Shown here: piece after piece, positions 20,385 to 33,089 of the stretch
Layout: every line of letters starts with the position of its first letter
Numbering within the stretch: position 1 is the stretch's first letter
Assembly (NCBI GenBank): GCA_934045075.1
Contig: OW203731.1
Span: 9,219,975-9,283,974 of the forward strand
Reading direction: 5' to 3'
Source of the DNA: Yponomeuta sedellus
Taxonomy: Eukaryota > Arthropoda > Insecta > Lepidoptera > Yponomeutidae
DNA length: 64,000 nt
Made by a program: the position numbers and the translations under genes
Notes under the pieces: model-generated
What the model was told of the DNA's origin: nothing
The model's input: only the letters and a program-made list of their open reading frames with translations
Databases searched by the model: none

Positions 20385-21520
20385 TCAACGAATTCAACAA
20401 GCCTCTGTATGTTGCATTCGTTGACTACTCAAAAGCTTCTGACAGTATTTTCCATTCGTCCATATTTAACGCACTTGCTGTCCAAAACATTGATGCTGCC
20501 TATATTAATCTTCTTATAATTATATATAACAATAGTACAGCTGACATAAAACTCATACACCTGGTCAATCGTTTCCTGTAGAAAAGAGTGTAAAACAAGG
20601 AGACCCGCTTTCTCCTAAACTCTTCACAAGCACCCTCGAAGAGGTGTTTAGAAAGCTGGCGGTTCCATGGGCGAGCAAGGGCATAGATGTCGGTCACAGT
20701 AAGAGGCTTACAAACCTCCGCTTCGCCGACGATGTCGCTCTCTTTGCCCCAACAGCTGCAGAACTCCAACTTATGCTACAACGACTTAGCATCGCGAGCC
20801 TTGAGGTTGGACTGAAGATAAATCGGTCAAAGACCCAGTGTATGACGAACAGCACGAAAAGTAGGGTCGAGGTAGATGGGTAGGAAATGCAGTACGTCGA
20901 TGAGTATACTTACTTGGGCCAGATAGTCTCCTTCGACAACAGGCAGGATAAGGAAATCGATCGCCGCATCGACAACGCCTGGAAGAGCTTCTGGTCTATG
21001 AAAGAACTGAAGAAGGGAAAGTTACCACTTGCCCTGAAGCGAAAACTCGTCGACATGTGCATCCTGCCTATCCTAACTTACGGTGCACAAACCTGGTCTT
21101 TGACCGAACATCGGAAGTCGAGACTTAAGATTTGCCAGCGGGCAATGGAGCGCAGTATTCTAGGTGTCAAAAAAAATTGACGGGATTCGTAATACAATGC
21201 TGCGCTCCAGAACCAAAATTGTCGATGTTGGAGCTGCAACCGCTAAGCTGAAGTGCAACTGGGCGGGTCATGGCGGGTAAGCCGTATGGGCTCAGAGAGG
21301 TGGGCAAAATCGTCACTGACTGGGTTCCGCGCGACGGATATCGCAAACGTGGCCGACCCAAACGGAGGTGGCGGGATGACCTTACAACCTTTGTGCCGGA
21401 CTGGCAGGAAGTGGCCATGAACAGGGAGGAATGGAAGACAAAGGGGAGGCCTTTGCCCAGCAGTCGCACACAATCAAGGCTATATAAAAAAAAGTCCCAC
21501 ATGTTTATTGAAAATCCATT
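20385..21520 (+). pseudogene. RTE reverse transcriptase and C-terminus, broken
   Basis: It begins inside RT with KPLYVAFVDYSKASDS (motif A region, degenerate), shifts frame near 20572, continues KQGDPLSPKLF and LRFADDVALF (the catalytic ADD), meets TAG at 20881-20883, then YTYLGQIVSF and CILPILTYGAQTWSLT. An extra A near 21170 breaks the frame again. The last piece has RDGYRKRGRPKRRWRDDL, the basic tail region of RTE proteins. The fingers before motif A are missing. Confidence 0.87.
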
Positions 21521-21530
21521 ATAATCCAAT

Positions 21531-22796
21531 TAGTTTACTGCCTATCAAGTCTGATAATTCGTTCATTCTCCAAAGTGGATAGTGAACGACAAAATTTAAC
21601 AAAAACGAATCAAAGTTGATTTGCGTGAAGGCATCTCAATCTCACCAACAGGCCCAACTGAAACTGTTTATTAGAGCGAAGAAACAATCATAAATTAGCT
21701 AATTATATCCAAGGCGCCGCCGTTGAGTGTCCGGTGGCGGCCGACCGGCGCACAGGAAACCGTAAGCCACAGAGAACGGAGCCTAATAGACCCTGCATTG
21801 GTTGGCGAAGTAGTGGAGTAAAACACAGACTGCACATTATTTTCATGGTAAATAAAAATTATGTATAAAAATAATGACTTTATTTATATTGTAATTATTG
21901 TAATTAAAAATAATGTGACCAGTAAAACGATAAAAAAGTAACGTAAGTTCCTTAAAACAAACGAAAAATATTTATTAAAATAGTATGGTAGACAATTTAT
22001 AAGGGAACAACGTAACCATACATTGAATAAACTAACTCTAAGGAGTGGCAGAGGGATTTTAGAGGAATCGTGTTTTTTGTTTTTAGAAATAAGACCAAGG
22101 TATAGAAATTCGGTTTGCGGAATTTAAAATAACGCCGAGAAAATAAATTTTCGAGGTGAGGTGACGCCGCGCATGGGTGAATATCCATAAGTAGAAAAAT
22201 GGTTAGACATACAGTCAGATAGTTTATATCGTACGTGTTTGCGTCGCCGATAGCAATTTTATTTTTGAAAATTTTTTTTTTAATGAAACGGTGGAGTTTT
22301 ACACAGAGGCGTAAAATACCGAAGTTTTTCAATGCATCGAACATCAAGAAAACTTGATATCGAAATTTTGTAATCGCCGAATTTTGCTCAACTACTTGAT
22401 ACGTGAAATGCGCAAATTATTGGCATTAACAGAAACTCATTGGGGTGTCTATTAGATTATATGGTCTGTGTCGCATCTCGGGCCGTATCTTCCGGCAATG
22501 GCGGCGCTTCCGGCGCGGCGTCGCTTCCGCCTATCCTCCTGCACTTTATGGGCGGCGCGGGCGCCGTTGGCCGTTCATTCTCTATTTCAGGCCGGGCACG
22601 TGACCGCTTGGAATTTAACAAGACTATTGACCGATGCAACTGAGGTCAGACGTGTGTTTGTGCGAAAACTGCCCGTGGCAGTTTGGTTTCGGAATCGGAA
22701 AAAAACACAACAATAACGATAGTTTAATATTTGTGTTTCGATGGTTCACGAAACTACAAAACCCTTTTAGGCATACATAATAACAATAATAATAAC
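21531..22796. other. Unassigned interval with a GC-rich patch
   Basis: 22475-22610 is strongly GC- and CpG-rich in an AT-rich neighbourhood. Open frames on both strands there follow from composition. Nothing else is recognised. Confidence 0.35.
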
Positions 22797-22870
22797 ATCC
22801 ACATAACACAATCACTTCTCCTGCTCCCAAATTATGGTAACCTGGCAAGGACACCACAAACATGGAAAAC
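22797..22870 (-). repeat. SINE family B, 3' fragment
   Basis: 'cataacacaatcacttctcc' and 'aacctggcaaggacaccac' are the complement of the family B tail and body; the head is missing. Confidence 0.6.
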
Positions 22871-25429
22871 ATCGGAAAATAGGTCCGAATTACAAGCTCA
22901 TAAAAACGAAGAATGTGAATGCTAAAGTCAGGCGTGCTTCTCTTTAGAAAGTACCGCGTTCGGAGAGGAATTCGTTATGGAATAGTATGAAAAGACATTA
23001 TTTGTGTTGGGCAAAGGGGGAAAAATGAAAGAGTAAACAGTTGCGCATTCCATTCGGCCACTGCACGTGGTACAATGGGGTCATGCGCCACGCCACGCAG
23101 ACAAGTGCACCGCGTATGTTTTGAGGCGGATAGTGAGCTTTCCGTTTGGCAATGTAGAAAAACCTAGTAGCACGTGGTAGGATATTTGCACAGCAATATG
23201 ACTTATCACACCTTGTGTTGTTGCTAACGTACAAATGCAAAGCATAGTTCTCGCATTTTTATGATTAAATTTATTTAGCATTACTAACAACTACACATTT
23301 ACAGAGTGCTTAAGTAATTTGAAACTAAAAACAAGACAATCACAAGTAATCAATGCATGCAAACTTATACAAGTACATATATACTACATTTTTATATTTT
23401 GCTATGTTTCTGGTTTGCAAAATGTTCGTACTTTTGTTCGTATTTTGCTGCTGTTGTCTGAAAATATGTCAATGTATCACTGTAGAAGTTCAAGAGCTTG
23501 CACATTCTAGGAATAGTAGAATTAGCACCAAGTGCTGTCTTACATATTTCACGGAGTGAAAAAGGTAAGCGTTTGCGGGGATAATTTATAGGAACTCAAA
23601 ATTTAAATTTTGTTAGCAGTCGCGGACGGTCAGTTTTATTGTTTAGCAGTCTATATGCGAAAGTTATATCCAACAAATTGTACCGTTTTTGCAGAGTCAT
23701 CATTTTAAAGCGATTGAGTCAGTTGCATAATTTTATTTTCTTTGCGATCTCTAATGAGTATGACAGATGCCACATAAATATTATCTGAATTCTTTCGATT
23801 CGCATCACATAATTCGCATAGTGTGGTCTCCATACAACACTTCCTTATTGCAAAACACTGCGTACTAGACAATTTCAGAGAATAATTTTGGGTTTTAAAC
23901 ATTTTTACGTTTCTAACCACAAGCCATTCGTTTAGACTTTTTTACAACTTTGTCGATTTGAAAATACATCAATCTTCTATCAAAAATCTTAGTCTCATTG
24001 TATCCAAGTTCCAGCTTCATCGAAACATGGCCTGTACATAATAAAATTCAATTCTTAAGCCGGTAAAGATAAAGCGCAAATGGATATTATGTCTAATACA
24101 GCAATAGGATTGAAAGACTTTTAATCCATCGATTAGGTGGCCCACTGCTGGATATAAGGGAGGCCAAGACACGCCACTTTTTTCTGCCTTCTACTACGTG
24201 GAATACTTTGCTTCTTACGAAATCAAATGATCCTAGGTCAGCGGGGAGTGCCCCGTAGGTAGATCTAACCGTTCCTAGGAGAGAAATTCCTGACAGTCGG
24301 ACAGTAAAATGACTTAAGATCCGTGCCTTGAGTTTCTATAACCTTTAAAAACTGTATCTTTAAATCGCCTGCGTGTGAAGTAACACGAAAAACGCCAGAG
24401 CAGAGCCGCATCATTAGAAGCAAATAAAGCACAGCAAATCGTATTCGCTATAAGATTGCATTCCATCCTGTAGGGAAAGCGTCGGCAGAAGCTCGAGGGG
24501 CACGGGGCGCGGGCGGGCCGAGGCTTCGCAGGAATGCGGCCGGACGCACGGCCTCGCCTTAGCGTAAGTAAAAACAGAAGGTAAATCCGATGAAATGGGT
24601 AACGTCTAGAGTAAAAAGCTATAAAGATGATTTCTCTATAGAATGCAAGAAATGTTACTGTTAGGTAAACAAGAAAGTTTAGGTGAGGTTAGGTTCCCCT
24701 ATTTGTGCGAAGGCAGAACGAATATGATGATTGAATGATTAGGAAAATATAACTTTTAATTCTTTTGCGATCCTCACACACACCTAGGTAGAGTGTGTTA
24801 TATAAAATCACCCGAAAATCCGAAAATAGGAAGTTCTAACCTACCTACTCCTCAATACCAATGATTTTATAGGATAGGGAAACATAAAATTCACAAAACG
24901 TATCACCTGTTCCATAGAAATCATTATTACTTGAATTGAGATGAATGAATTACCTGTCACAGTCATTCACCTAGGTCTTAGAACAAACAATAGAGGAAAA
25001 AATCGTATCGTTTTTTATACAGATAGTATTTGCATAAAGTGTATGTACAATCCCTCAATCATGTTAATAGCGATTTTCAGGACCTTTGGCCATGAATCTA
25101 AAGTCAAACCTAAGACTACAGTTCTGCCAAACTCGATAAAGAATAGAGGTAAACAAACCAATTTAGGGTTATCACAACTCACGTTTTACAAATCTTATAT
25201 TGTTTACATGATTATAGCTTTTTACTTGCTAACTATTTATTAACAATTCCTATTGCAGCATATTTAACTAGAATCACTCAAATAACATGCATATTACCTT
25301 GTTATTTCGAAAAACTATGAAAAAATCGACATTAATTTTACGCGACAGCCCTACAGAAAACGAAACATGGATGAAATTCAGGTGTGACAAACATTTTGGA
25401 AAATTTAGTTTATGCCAACAAGAATGCCA
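22871..25429. other. Unassigned intron sequence
   Basis: At 24132-24180 a fragment 'gtggcccactgctggatata' belongs to the repeat also seen at 34600. A GC-rich patch lies at 24490-24560. No gene recognised. Confidence 0.35.
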
Positions 25430-25780
25430 AAAAAATTTCACCCATGCCATTAAAAATAAAAATAGTGTAATCATGTGGGTACAGTGATATCGTTCCGATG
25501 TTAAACCTAACTGCAAAGTAGGTAGTCGGGGCTGTAAGTAATGCAATTTGCTTAAGTCAGATGTCGCTGCCTGTACGTAATACAGAGAATATTGTAAAGA
25601 GGTTCGAAATTTCACTGATGCCGTGAGTCGCCCATTGGCTCAATTGGTAGAGCGCTGGTACGGATAGCCAGAGGTTGCGGGTTCGAATCCCGGCATGGGT
25701 GAAATTTTTAGCCTCTAAATAGGTTTTTAAATTTGTTTCTTAGCACGGGTTAGTGCATTAAAAATAAAAATAGTGTAATA
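25430..25780 (+). repeat. tRNA-headed SINE (family A), permuted copy
   Basis: Starts with 17-19 bp of inverted head edge (aaaaaatttcacccatgcc), then 'attaaaaataaaaatagtgt' at 25449, the full body, a direct head (GCTCAATTGGTAGAGCGC at about 25638 and GGGTTCGAATCCC), 'ctaaataggtttttaa', and again 'attaaaaataaaaatagtgt' at the right end (25758-25777). One whole unit plus a little more therefore starts and ends at the same point, unlike the copy at 29574. No clear target duplication found. Confidence 0.75.
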
Positions 25781-28311
25781 AATAAGCATTTTACATTAGT
25801 AGGAGGAACGATTATTATTTGTATGAAAACGATTTCTAGAAAAGGTTGTTAACATCTGCCTTTTAGGTGTAAACAATTCGTTGCCTAGCAACGGTTTGTT
25901 TATCGCCATTCGTTATCGAATTTGGCTCAGGTATAAGTATCAGGTATAAGTAACAGGACCTACGTCTTTTGTCGGTGGGTCTTAAAATGACTATTAATCT
26001 GTTATTATGATTCAAAGATTGTACAGACACTCTTCGCAAATACGATCTGTAGAGCAAGATAATTCTAGTATACCAATATTTTGCTAGCGAATAGTAGTGC
26101 TGGGTAGTCGAGGCTTCTACAACTATTGCAGTAGTTAGAGCTCGCGGCGCGGCGCGCGCGCATTCCGCAGGCCGCGCGCCCCGCGCTCGTCCCCGCCCTC
26201 ACGCTGAAGCGGCCAGTGGAAAATTACGCACTGTTTGGACTTCAGTGTTTGTCTGAAAGTTTTGTTTGAAAGCCTTGATTTAGAGATAGTTAAAAGATCG
26301 CTAGATTATCCCAAACTAAGTACGAAGAAGTGTCAGTAAAAAAAGAAATTCTTTAAGAGTGGCGACAGACCAATGTTACAAGGCACATGTCGCTAACTAT
26401 TATTTTATAAGACTGTAAACTGATAAGTGGTCTGACGATTTAAAATTTCACAATTTATTCAAATATGTGGTTGGATCTAAGTTGTCAGTAGTTAATTCTA
26501 CATTAACTACCGAAAATTTAGATCCTTTAGGTTAATTAATAAACTAAAGCTGTTTATCGGAGAGAAAAAAAACAAATTGACTGTTTCCCATAATTTCGGA
26601 AGCTTAGCTCTGTAAAGTTATTTCTTTTTGATCAATTTATCTGACCCTTGATAAAAGCCTGCTAAGCATAGACATAGACCTTAAAGAAAGCTTTGGTCGA
26701 TATTTATTTGTCGTGTTGTCGCCTGTCACTCTACTACTTAACATGTGTAAGTAAAGTAAGATTTTGGGCCCGAGTTCACCAGTGCTAAACGAACGCTTAA
26801 TCCGAAAAAAGACCACAGTGCCGCTTCTATATCTCGATTAAATCACCATTTTCTCAGCGGAGTCTCCAAATATTGTTAGCGATTTTAGTGCATGCAACAC
26901 GTAAAACAAGAACGCAAGAGAAACAAGACCGCAGACACATTTAAACGCAAACGAGCGAGGGAACCGGCACAGCCCAAACAAATTAGAGGTCCAGGCCCCG
27001 CAAAATACTGCCAAAAAGGGCTCCGTTGGCGAGGAGGGGCGCCGACACGCTCCTCGTCGCTTCGACATGCACTAACAATGCAACACCGAAGACCCACTTC
27101 AGGGTCAGTACAGAAGAGGATTTGTGCCGAAAGTTTAATCAGTAACCTTTTTGATCAAGAGTTAATTATAGAACTGACGCAACCTAACGTTTCTTGGCGA
27201 GACAACGTGAAAATCATGTCATCATTTCATAGAATCTTTAAACCTATGTTGGAAAGAAATAAAAAGGGAAAACTTCTAAACATCTCAACTTCTCGACTCT
27301 TAAGTGAACTTCGACAACCAGCAAGGGTAAATTCTCTAACTATAAGTGTACCAAACTATTGTCCAACCACGGTCTTTATCAAATGTCTCAGTGATTTGAT
27401 TTGATCTCAGGGGTTCGTGCGGATTTCAAGCGGCAGTCAAATGGAAACATCTGTCAAAGACAGTGGACTTGTCGCTGGCGTGACAGAACCTGTGGCTTGG
27501 GCTTCTGTAGCTGTCGCTTCCCGTGAGCCAAATATGAAATTACAGCGCCGGCGCCGGGAGGAGAGCTCGTTACGATATTTGTACAAATTCCCGCCGGTGT
27601 TAATCTGCATAATAACAGCGTCCAGCACAAAGGAGAGCCGACTCGCATTATGGAGGGCGCCACCGCCTGCGCCTTCAAGAACACGATGCAGAAAGCCTGC
27701 CTCTGTTTGATTTATCCTACTCTTAGCTGCTTATGTTGCGCACATTTAGTTTTGCTCGGGAATTGAAATGACATTGAAATCTCACCCGGCTGTTAAAAGA
27801 TTTGCAAGCACAATACTAAGGAGGATCTGGTGTCTGGAGGTCTAGTTCGTCCTTTTCATTAGAACCGTGGCCATAGTCGTAACCACGTAGCCACAAATAC
27901 GTAATAACAATTATAGGAATTGATTTGTCACATTATTTTTAATTGATACCTAATAACTATTATAAAAATTTATTAATACACTATTTTAACCCGATTTATT
28001 TGGAGAAAATACAGGAACAGATAATGAATTTTTATGTTTTACAATATCGGGTATGGAATTACTATTCCATGGAACAATTCTCACTTATAGTTAAGGAAGG
28101 AAGTTTAAGTGTGGGACAGCTGTTGTTGGTGATACTACTGCTGATTCGTTCATTATGGCATTGGAAGGTAATCGAAATTTATTTTCAATCTTAACCCTTA
28201 ATTGTGCATTGGTAGTACCTATAAATTATTCATTGGTTTAAGGCTTTATTTCAAGGTGATAAGGTTCTATTGAATATGCATACATTAAGAATTAAATCAT
28301 GGTTAGAATAT
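25781..28311. other. Unassigned intron sequence
   Basis: GC- and CpG-rich patch at 26125-26215. Long chance frames at 26892-27404 and 27417-27710 show no recognisable domain. No gene supported. Confidence 0.35.
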
Positions 28312-28350
28312 TTAGCACGGGTTAGTGCATTAAAAATAAAAACAGTATAG
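28312..28350 (+). repeat. Family A SINE fragment
   Basis: 'ttagcacgggttagtgcatt' followed by aaaaataaaaacagtatag is the inter-unit segment of family A on its own, without head or body. Confidence 0.6.
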
Positions 28351-29573
28351 TTTAAAATATGTTAAGACTTAAATCGTCCGTACAAGAGTATCCTTGTGCT
28401 AAAAATGCAACACATTCTCATAAAATTTGGAAAAATAGTTTATTTGCTCTTAAATCGTTTCTTTCACAGTCGAGCGGGACCTTTTACGCGTGAGACACCC
28501 TGATTCTAATGTACCTGGGTAAATAAATTTACCGATAAGTCTGTTTAAACACACTTCCGAGGTAGGTAATTAATCTTCTTTCATCAACATCAGCGCGGGT
28601 ACCAATAGGGCGACAGACTGATGGAGGTTTGTTATAGACGACGACGACGGTTAATCTTTGATGTAAATCTTATATAAGAATTAGTGTCAATTGCCACCGA
28701 CCAACCTACCTATGGGAAATTTATAGGAAACTGAAATATGTCTACCAACTTAGCAACGTCATGGAAAGTAATAGGTTACTAGTAGGAACTTCTACACATT
28801 CCTACTGTGTGGTCCTCAGGCACTTCGTATAACTTACACGGTGCCTGCGCGCCTCCAGACTCAGCCCGATAACAACATTGTTAAATCGACCGTGACGCTC
28901 GCTAAACAGCAACAAAACAACGGGCAATCCATCATGCGAGTAATAGAATGCTGGAGCGATTAGCCTGGACGAAACGAAGATCATTCCAACCAGACAGTCA
29001 CTACTTGCGAGAGATATCAACAATAATTTTTCTGTACATTTAAGTGATAAGGAAAAAGACGAAATAAGCTGAAATCGGCTAGCCTAATTTGCAGCATCAT
29101 AGCGCAGTGAACGAGCTCCGCAGCAATAACGAATCAATATAATGCCGTTTTGCATAAAACTCCAAGACACTGTTTAAAGGAAAAGTAAGAAGTGAACAAG
29201 AGAGCTTCAACCAAAATAACACAGGATTTAATCACTCCACGTAATAATACAAGGCTCAGTCAGCGTCTTCACCACAGACCGCAATGTATAATAAAGGATG
29301 GATAATCTACGTAACGAGAAGGAACAAAGAGCTCGCCGCCGTTTTCCAATAACCACACAAATTTCGCGCCATGGGGAACAAATTTTGCACTTTAAAGCTA
29401 AAGGAGTAAGGCAGTGACCGGTGGTACGTGTTATGCTGACGGACATATTATCTTATGTTACAGGCTGGAACCTGGAGCACAAAATCTTTACTGACAGAAG
29501 TGCGTACCCAGATGCTTTGAGGATATGTACTACCAAAAGAGGTGATGAGGCGGTGGAAAGTCAGCAATCTAAA

Positions 29574-29851
29574 TTGTCCTTAGCACGGGTTAGTGCATTA
29601 AAAAGAATATAATAATGTGAGTACAGCGATATCATTACGATGTAAAACTTAACTGGAAAGTAGGTACTCGGGGCTGCAAGTGATGCTGCCTGTATGTAAT
29701 ACAGAGAGTATTTGTAAAGAGGTTCGAAATTTCACTGATGTCGGTAGTCGCCCATTGACTCAGTTGGGAGAGCGCTGGCACGGTTAGCCAGAATTCACGG
29801 GTTCGAGTCCTAGCATGGGTGGATTTGTTAGCCTCTAAATAGGTTTTTAAA
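29574..29851 (+). repeat. tRNA-headed SINE (family A), single diverged unit
   Basis: A monomer beginning with 'ttgtccttagcacgggttag', then the body ('gtgagtacagcgatatc', 'gatgctgcctgtatgtaata'), a head with CTCAGTTGGGAGAGCGC and GGGTTCGAGTCC, and 'ctaaataggtttttaaa' at the right. Several positions differ from the copies at 37-38 kb, so it is older. Confidence 0.75.
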
Positions 29852-32432
29852 ATTTAAATAAACAATATACTTTTTGAGCGACCTGCGAGCATTGTCTTAT
29901 TCGCTCCCATTGTGCATTATTCTTAATAGCTTTAAGTAGGCACTGTGTGTTCTTTTGTCTTTATTCAGTGGCCAAAGCCCGGAGCTGACGGGCGTCGTGG
30001 TCTGTACATCCCAACCGTTGAGATATTGCCTCTCGCAAATCACGACGGGCGACCTGAGGCGCTAACCGCTTTGCCCTTAAACTGGACCTGTTAAAATTCA
30101 CCACTGATTGATGTAATTTCGGAGCTGATGCATCGCATCTTTATCTAAGGATTTTTTACTGTAATACCGCGCCTCAAAAGAAAATAAAACCACTTACGAC
30201 CACTTATTTAAGACCCATAGAGCGCCATAAAAATCATCCTTGTGCCTGATTTAACTAAACACACGCGATCACAATCTGTACGTAGGAACTATCTGTGCTC
30301 AAGACAAGTTCGCGTTTGTAATTTTTTTGTCTTCGGTCATTGATCAATAAACATTGTGATAGCTTACATACAGCCCTTCCACGTTATTAACAGCTTTAAA
30401 TGAGCTAATTCAGCTGGGCACATACTAAGTACGTCCAGAAGAAATCAACATAACAATTGAGCAATCAGCATGTCAATCTTTACACGCTCCCTACGTACAC
30501 AGTTAAGTTAAGGCAGATTTTGCAATGTTGATAAGGTTGATAATTTGTCGATAGTATTTAAGCCAGTTTATTTCTTTTCATTTTGTTCCCTACGAAGACG
30601 CCTAGAAAGAAAACAGATATCGTTTTTGGTTCCCTTAGTCGGGTACAAGTGCTAACTGCGTGGGCTCGAATGTCGCAAGGGTATTCTCTAATAGAATCTG
30701 AATCACGGCGAGCATCGAGCGCGCGGTTTTAGCGCGATTGAGTAACAAAGAAACAATTCAGCGCGACAATACACTAATTTTAGAATGTCTGGCCAGAGAC
30801 AATTATGTGCAGACATGAATATACAGACAGTTTTGGCAGCGGATTCTAGGAAATAAAACCAGCCGATAAATCTTAACTCAGTTTCGTAGGCAAATCTACG
30901 ACTGCTTACAGACAGCCTAGATACCAAAATCAATGGTTTGATTGCCAATCGAAAAAAAAACGACCCATTAGTTTCTAACGGTAATTCCGACGAAAAATAT
31001 TCATAATTTAAAGTGAACACCGACAGTTTTCTAGTAACAAAATTCAAAGTCTGCCTCCAATGTTTTTGTAAGTTATCGTAAATGTACAGTGAGCGAAACC
31101 AGACTTTACAAGGTATTATTCGACACCCGCACTTTGGTTGCGCGCGATAAGAGCTGCCGGTTAAACTTAACACGCTTTCGCGGAGGGTACGTCTGGGAGG
31201 AGGCACCCACGCCGCAGACATAGCGACAAATCGCCAAGGTTGCCACCAATGACACGCGGCGGATTTTTCAGTGAAATAGTTTCACTGAGCTGCGATGGTG
31301 ACGGCAGCGTCTGCGCGACGCTCCGTCCAGCCGGGGTCGACGCACTCCGCCCGACATGCGATTTGGCTCAGACTCTAACCAACTACAAAAGAACCGTCGC
31401 CCCGTAACTTTGCCAGTACCCTACGTAAGTATGTGCCCAGTACTAAGACTCCAGTTTCAGTTTCTATGACGTCCGGCCAATCCAGAACGGTTCGCGTCTT
31501 TCATCTCTATTCCCACGCTGCAATTCCAGACACGAGTACCTACTTGAGATGAATATTTTCGAAACAAAACGAAAATTCCTTGCTCCATGTGAATTATGTC
31601 AGATGGAAATGAACCCGACTGAAGCTAAATGGACTGACAACCATGCCAAGAGACATTAGTAGGCGTACCTGTGATGGCTTATGCCAATCGCCGAGTGTTT
31701 AACGCAATTACATGTGGTGTCGTCTGTGACGTATCAATTAAATTGTGCATCTAAGTCGCATTTTAAATAGAGCCCTGACTTCCAGGCCAACCCAGCTAAC
31801 TTAACTGTATTGTTTAGCCGAGAAGCCAATAGCATCATGGTACCTCACTCCATAGCACGTAGTACCTCGTATCATGACAATTAGCGGTGACGACGACCTG
31901 TCCCGTCAAGTTAGTCCTAGTCGAATATAATAATAGATGAGCATGGAGTAGCGGAGCGCCCGGCGCACGGCCAGCTAGCTGCATCCCGCTCGCTCGGGGC
32001 AAGTTATCAATGAAATTCCCCGCCGTTCCAACGGTGCCTCGCGTTCCTCCTTCTCCTGACGTAACAAAATGGCGGTCGACGCGAGTCCGCTCACCTAGAC
32101 ACTGTGTATTTACGAAACCTCCTTATGACACTTTTAAAGGAGTAAGTCAGCCAGCGAATGTAGTACAATATGGAATGAAAACGTACAGCCACCGAGCGTT
32201 GATAAGTTATGGGGCTTATCAATATGTGTCAATATTAATCTTATTCTCATATAAATAATGTATGTTGTATTTACATCAAAGACATAATTAGTTTAGTTGA
32301 AATATAAATTATTATTGATTCTCTTGACAAATTTTGAAGTATAAAAACGTGATAATTTATTAGCTTTTTAATTAAGACGTTGCACAAAAATAAATTCTAA
32401 TCAATTTAAGAAGAAATGCCGCAAAACTTACT
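29852..32432. other. Unassigned intron sequence
   Basis: No gene or repeat family confidently recognised. The 172-codon frame at 30703-31221 (minus) has no recognisable features. A GC-rich patch lies near 31290-31350. Confidence 0.35.
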
Positions 32433-32494
32433 TTCATTTTAGTACTACTAGTGACATCTATTTTTATAGATGTCACTAGTAGTACTGAAATGAA
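32433..32494. repeat. Perfect-type hairpin, 29-bp arms, 4-nt loop
   Basis: Left arm 32433-32461 and right arm 32466-32494 are complementary with one mismatch (ttttag/ctgaaa), around TTTT. It contains TAGTACTACTAGTGACATC. It lies about 400 bp downstream of ZIP11 exon 4, inside intron 4. Confidence 0.9.
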
Positions 32495-32895
32495 GAACCT
32501 ACTTTGCTTGCAAGCTTAACCGTGCGCATGCATCATTCGTGATACGAAAACACTACGGTCAAATACTACCTTACGACACAGTTCACCTCTAACGCGCTAG
32601 ATGGCGCTCCTTAGAATTCACACAACACGACCACCTACCGTTTTTAGGAAATCTAAGTACACGGTGGTCGGTTAAGTTCTTCGGTTATTAGATGAGACTA
32701 TTTCAACCGCTACTTGACTGCTCCCCGCTAAGTAAGACAAATTAAGTTTTATCTTAACCCCATTATGACAAGTAAGACATTAAAAAAAGTAGTTCGGAAC
32801 CTTATTCGGGTTAGGGTATTAACACCGAAAACAAACATCACCTAATGACTGATATTAAAACATTCTAAAAAGAAAATTGAATAGTTGCTACATAC

Positions 32896-33089
32896 CTGGC
32901 ACTGTGGAAGGAAGCCTGCGCAGACGACGCTGCCGCCCCGAAAGAGACGCCAACGGCGAGGCCCTCGGGGATATTGTGCACGGTGATTGCCACCACCAGG
33001 AGCATGATGCGCTTCCACTGCGACTGGCGAGCCTCCAGCGCCCGCGCAGCAGACTCGCGGCGGTCGCCCTCGCCATTCTCTCCAACTTT
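32896..33089 (-). CDS. Zip11: Zinc transporter ZIP11, coding exon 4
   Basis: 194 nt between acceptor (AACTCCCAG|AAAG, minus strand) and donor (CCAG|GTATGT). It encodes 64 codons from [11 protein letters not shown] through [28 protein letters not shown] to the start of an Arg codon (AG, 2 nt). HNIPEG (residues 215-220 of the joined protein) is the conserved metal-binding helix of ZIP family transporters, and the following HSAR end fits ZIP11. The exon starts in phase 0, exactly as the exon at 38818-39005 ends. ZIP11 moves zinc across membranes into the cytosol and is reported at Golgi and other internal membranes in vertebrates. The next exon, expected to carry QNFPEG, is not in the window. 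Confidence 0.93.

Larger units (their letters stand above)
19660..21530 (+). mobile_element. RTE-type non-LTR retrotransposon (LINE), internally deleted and decayed
   Basis: An endonuclease region is followed directly by the later part of a reverse transcriptase and the short C-terminal tail typical of RTE elements. Stops, frameshifts and a deletion of roughly 300 codons mark it as dead. The 5' part begins near 19660 within a partly open region (SSGSSDDGSRRISGAWG); the 3' end is near 21485-21530. Confidence 0.85.
1..32895 (-). other. Intron 4 of the ZIP11 gene (5' portion; open at left edge)
   Basis: Everything left of the exon ending at 32896 is downstream of it on the minus strand. I looked for the next expected exon (the second conserved zinc-binding helix of ZIP11, QNFPEG-like) and did not find it, so this 32.9 kb is treated as intron. 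It holds SINEs, a gypsy element, a mariner, an RTE remnant and a THAP remnant, listed separately. Confidence 0.6.

Noticed and set aside
26892..27404. 170-codon plus-strand open frame
   Set aside because: No domain, no splice context, uneven composition; treated as chance.
30703..31221. 172-codon minus-strand open frame
   Set aside because: No recognisable motif and no supporting neighbours; treated as chance.
1..32895. Fifth ZIP11 exon (QNFPEG region) within intron 4
   Set aside because: No matching coding stretch with splice sites was found on the minus strand; it is probably outside the window.
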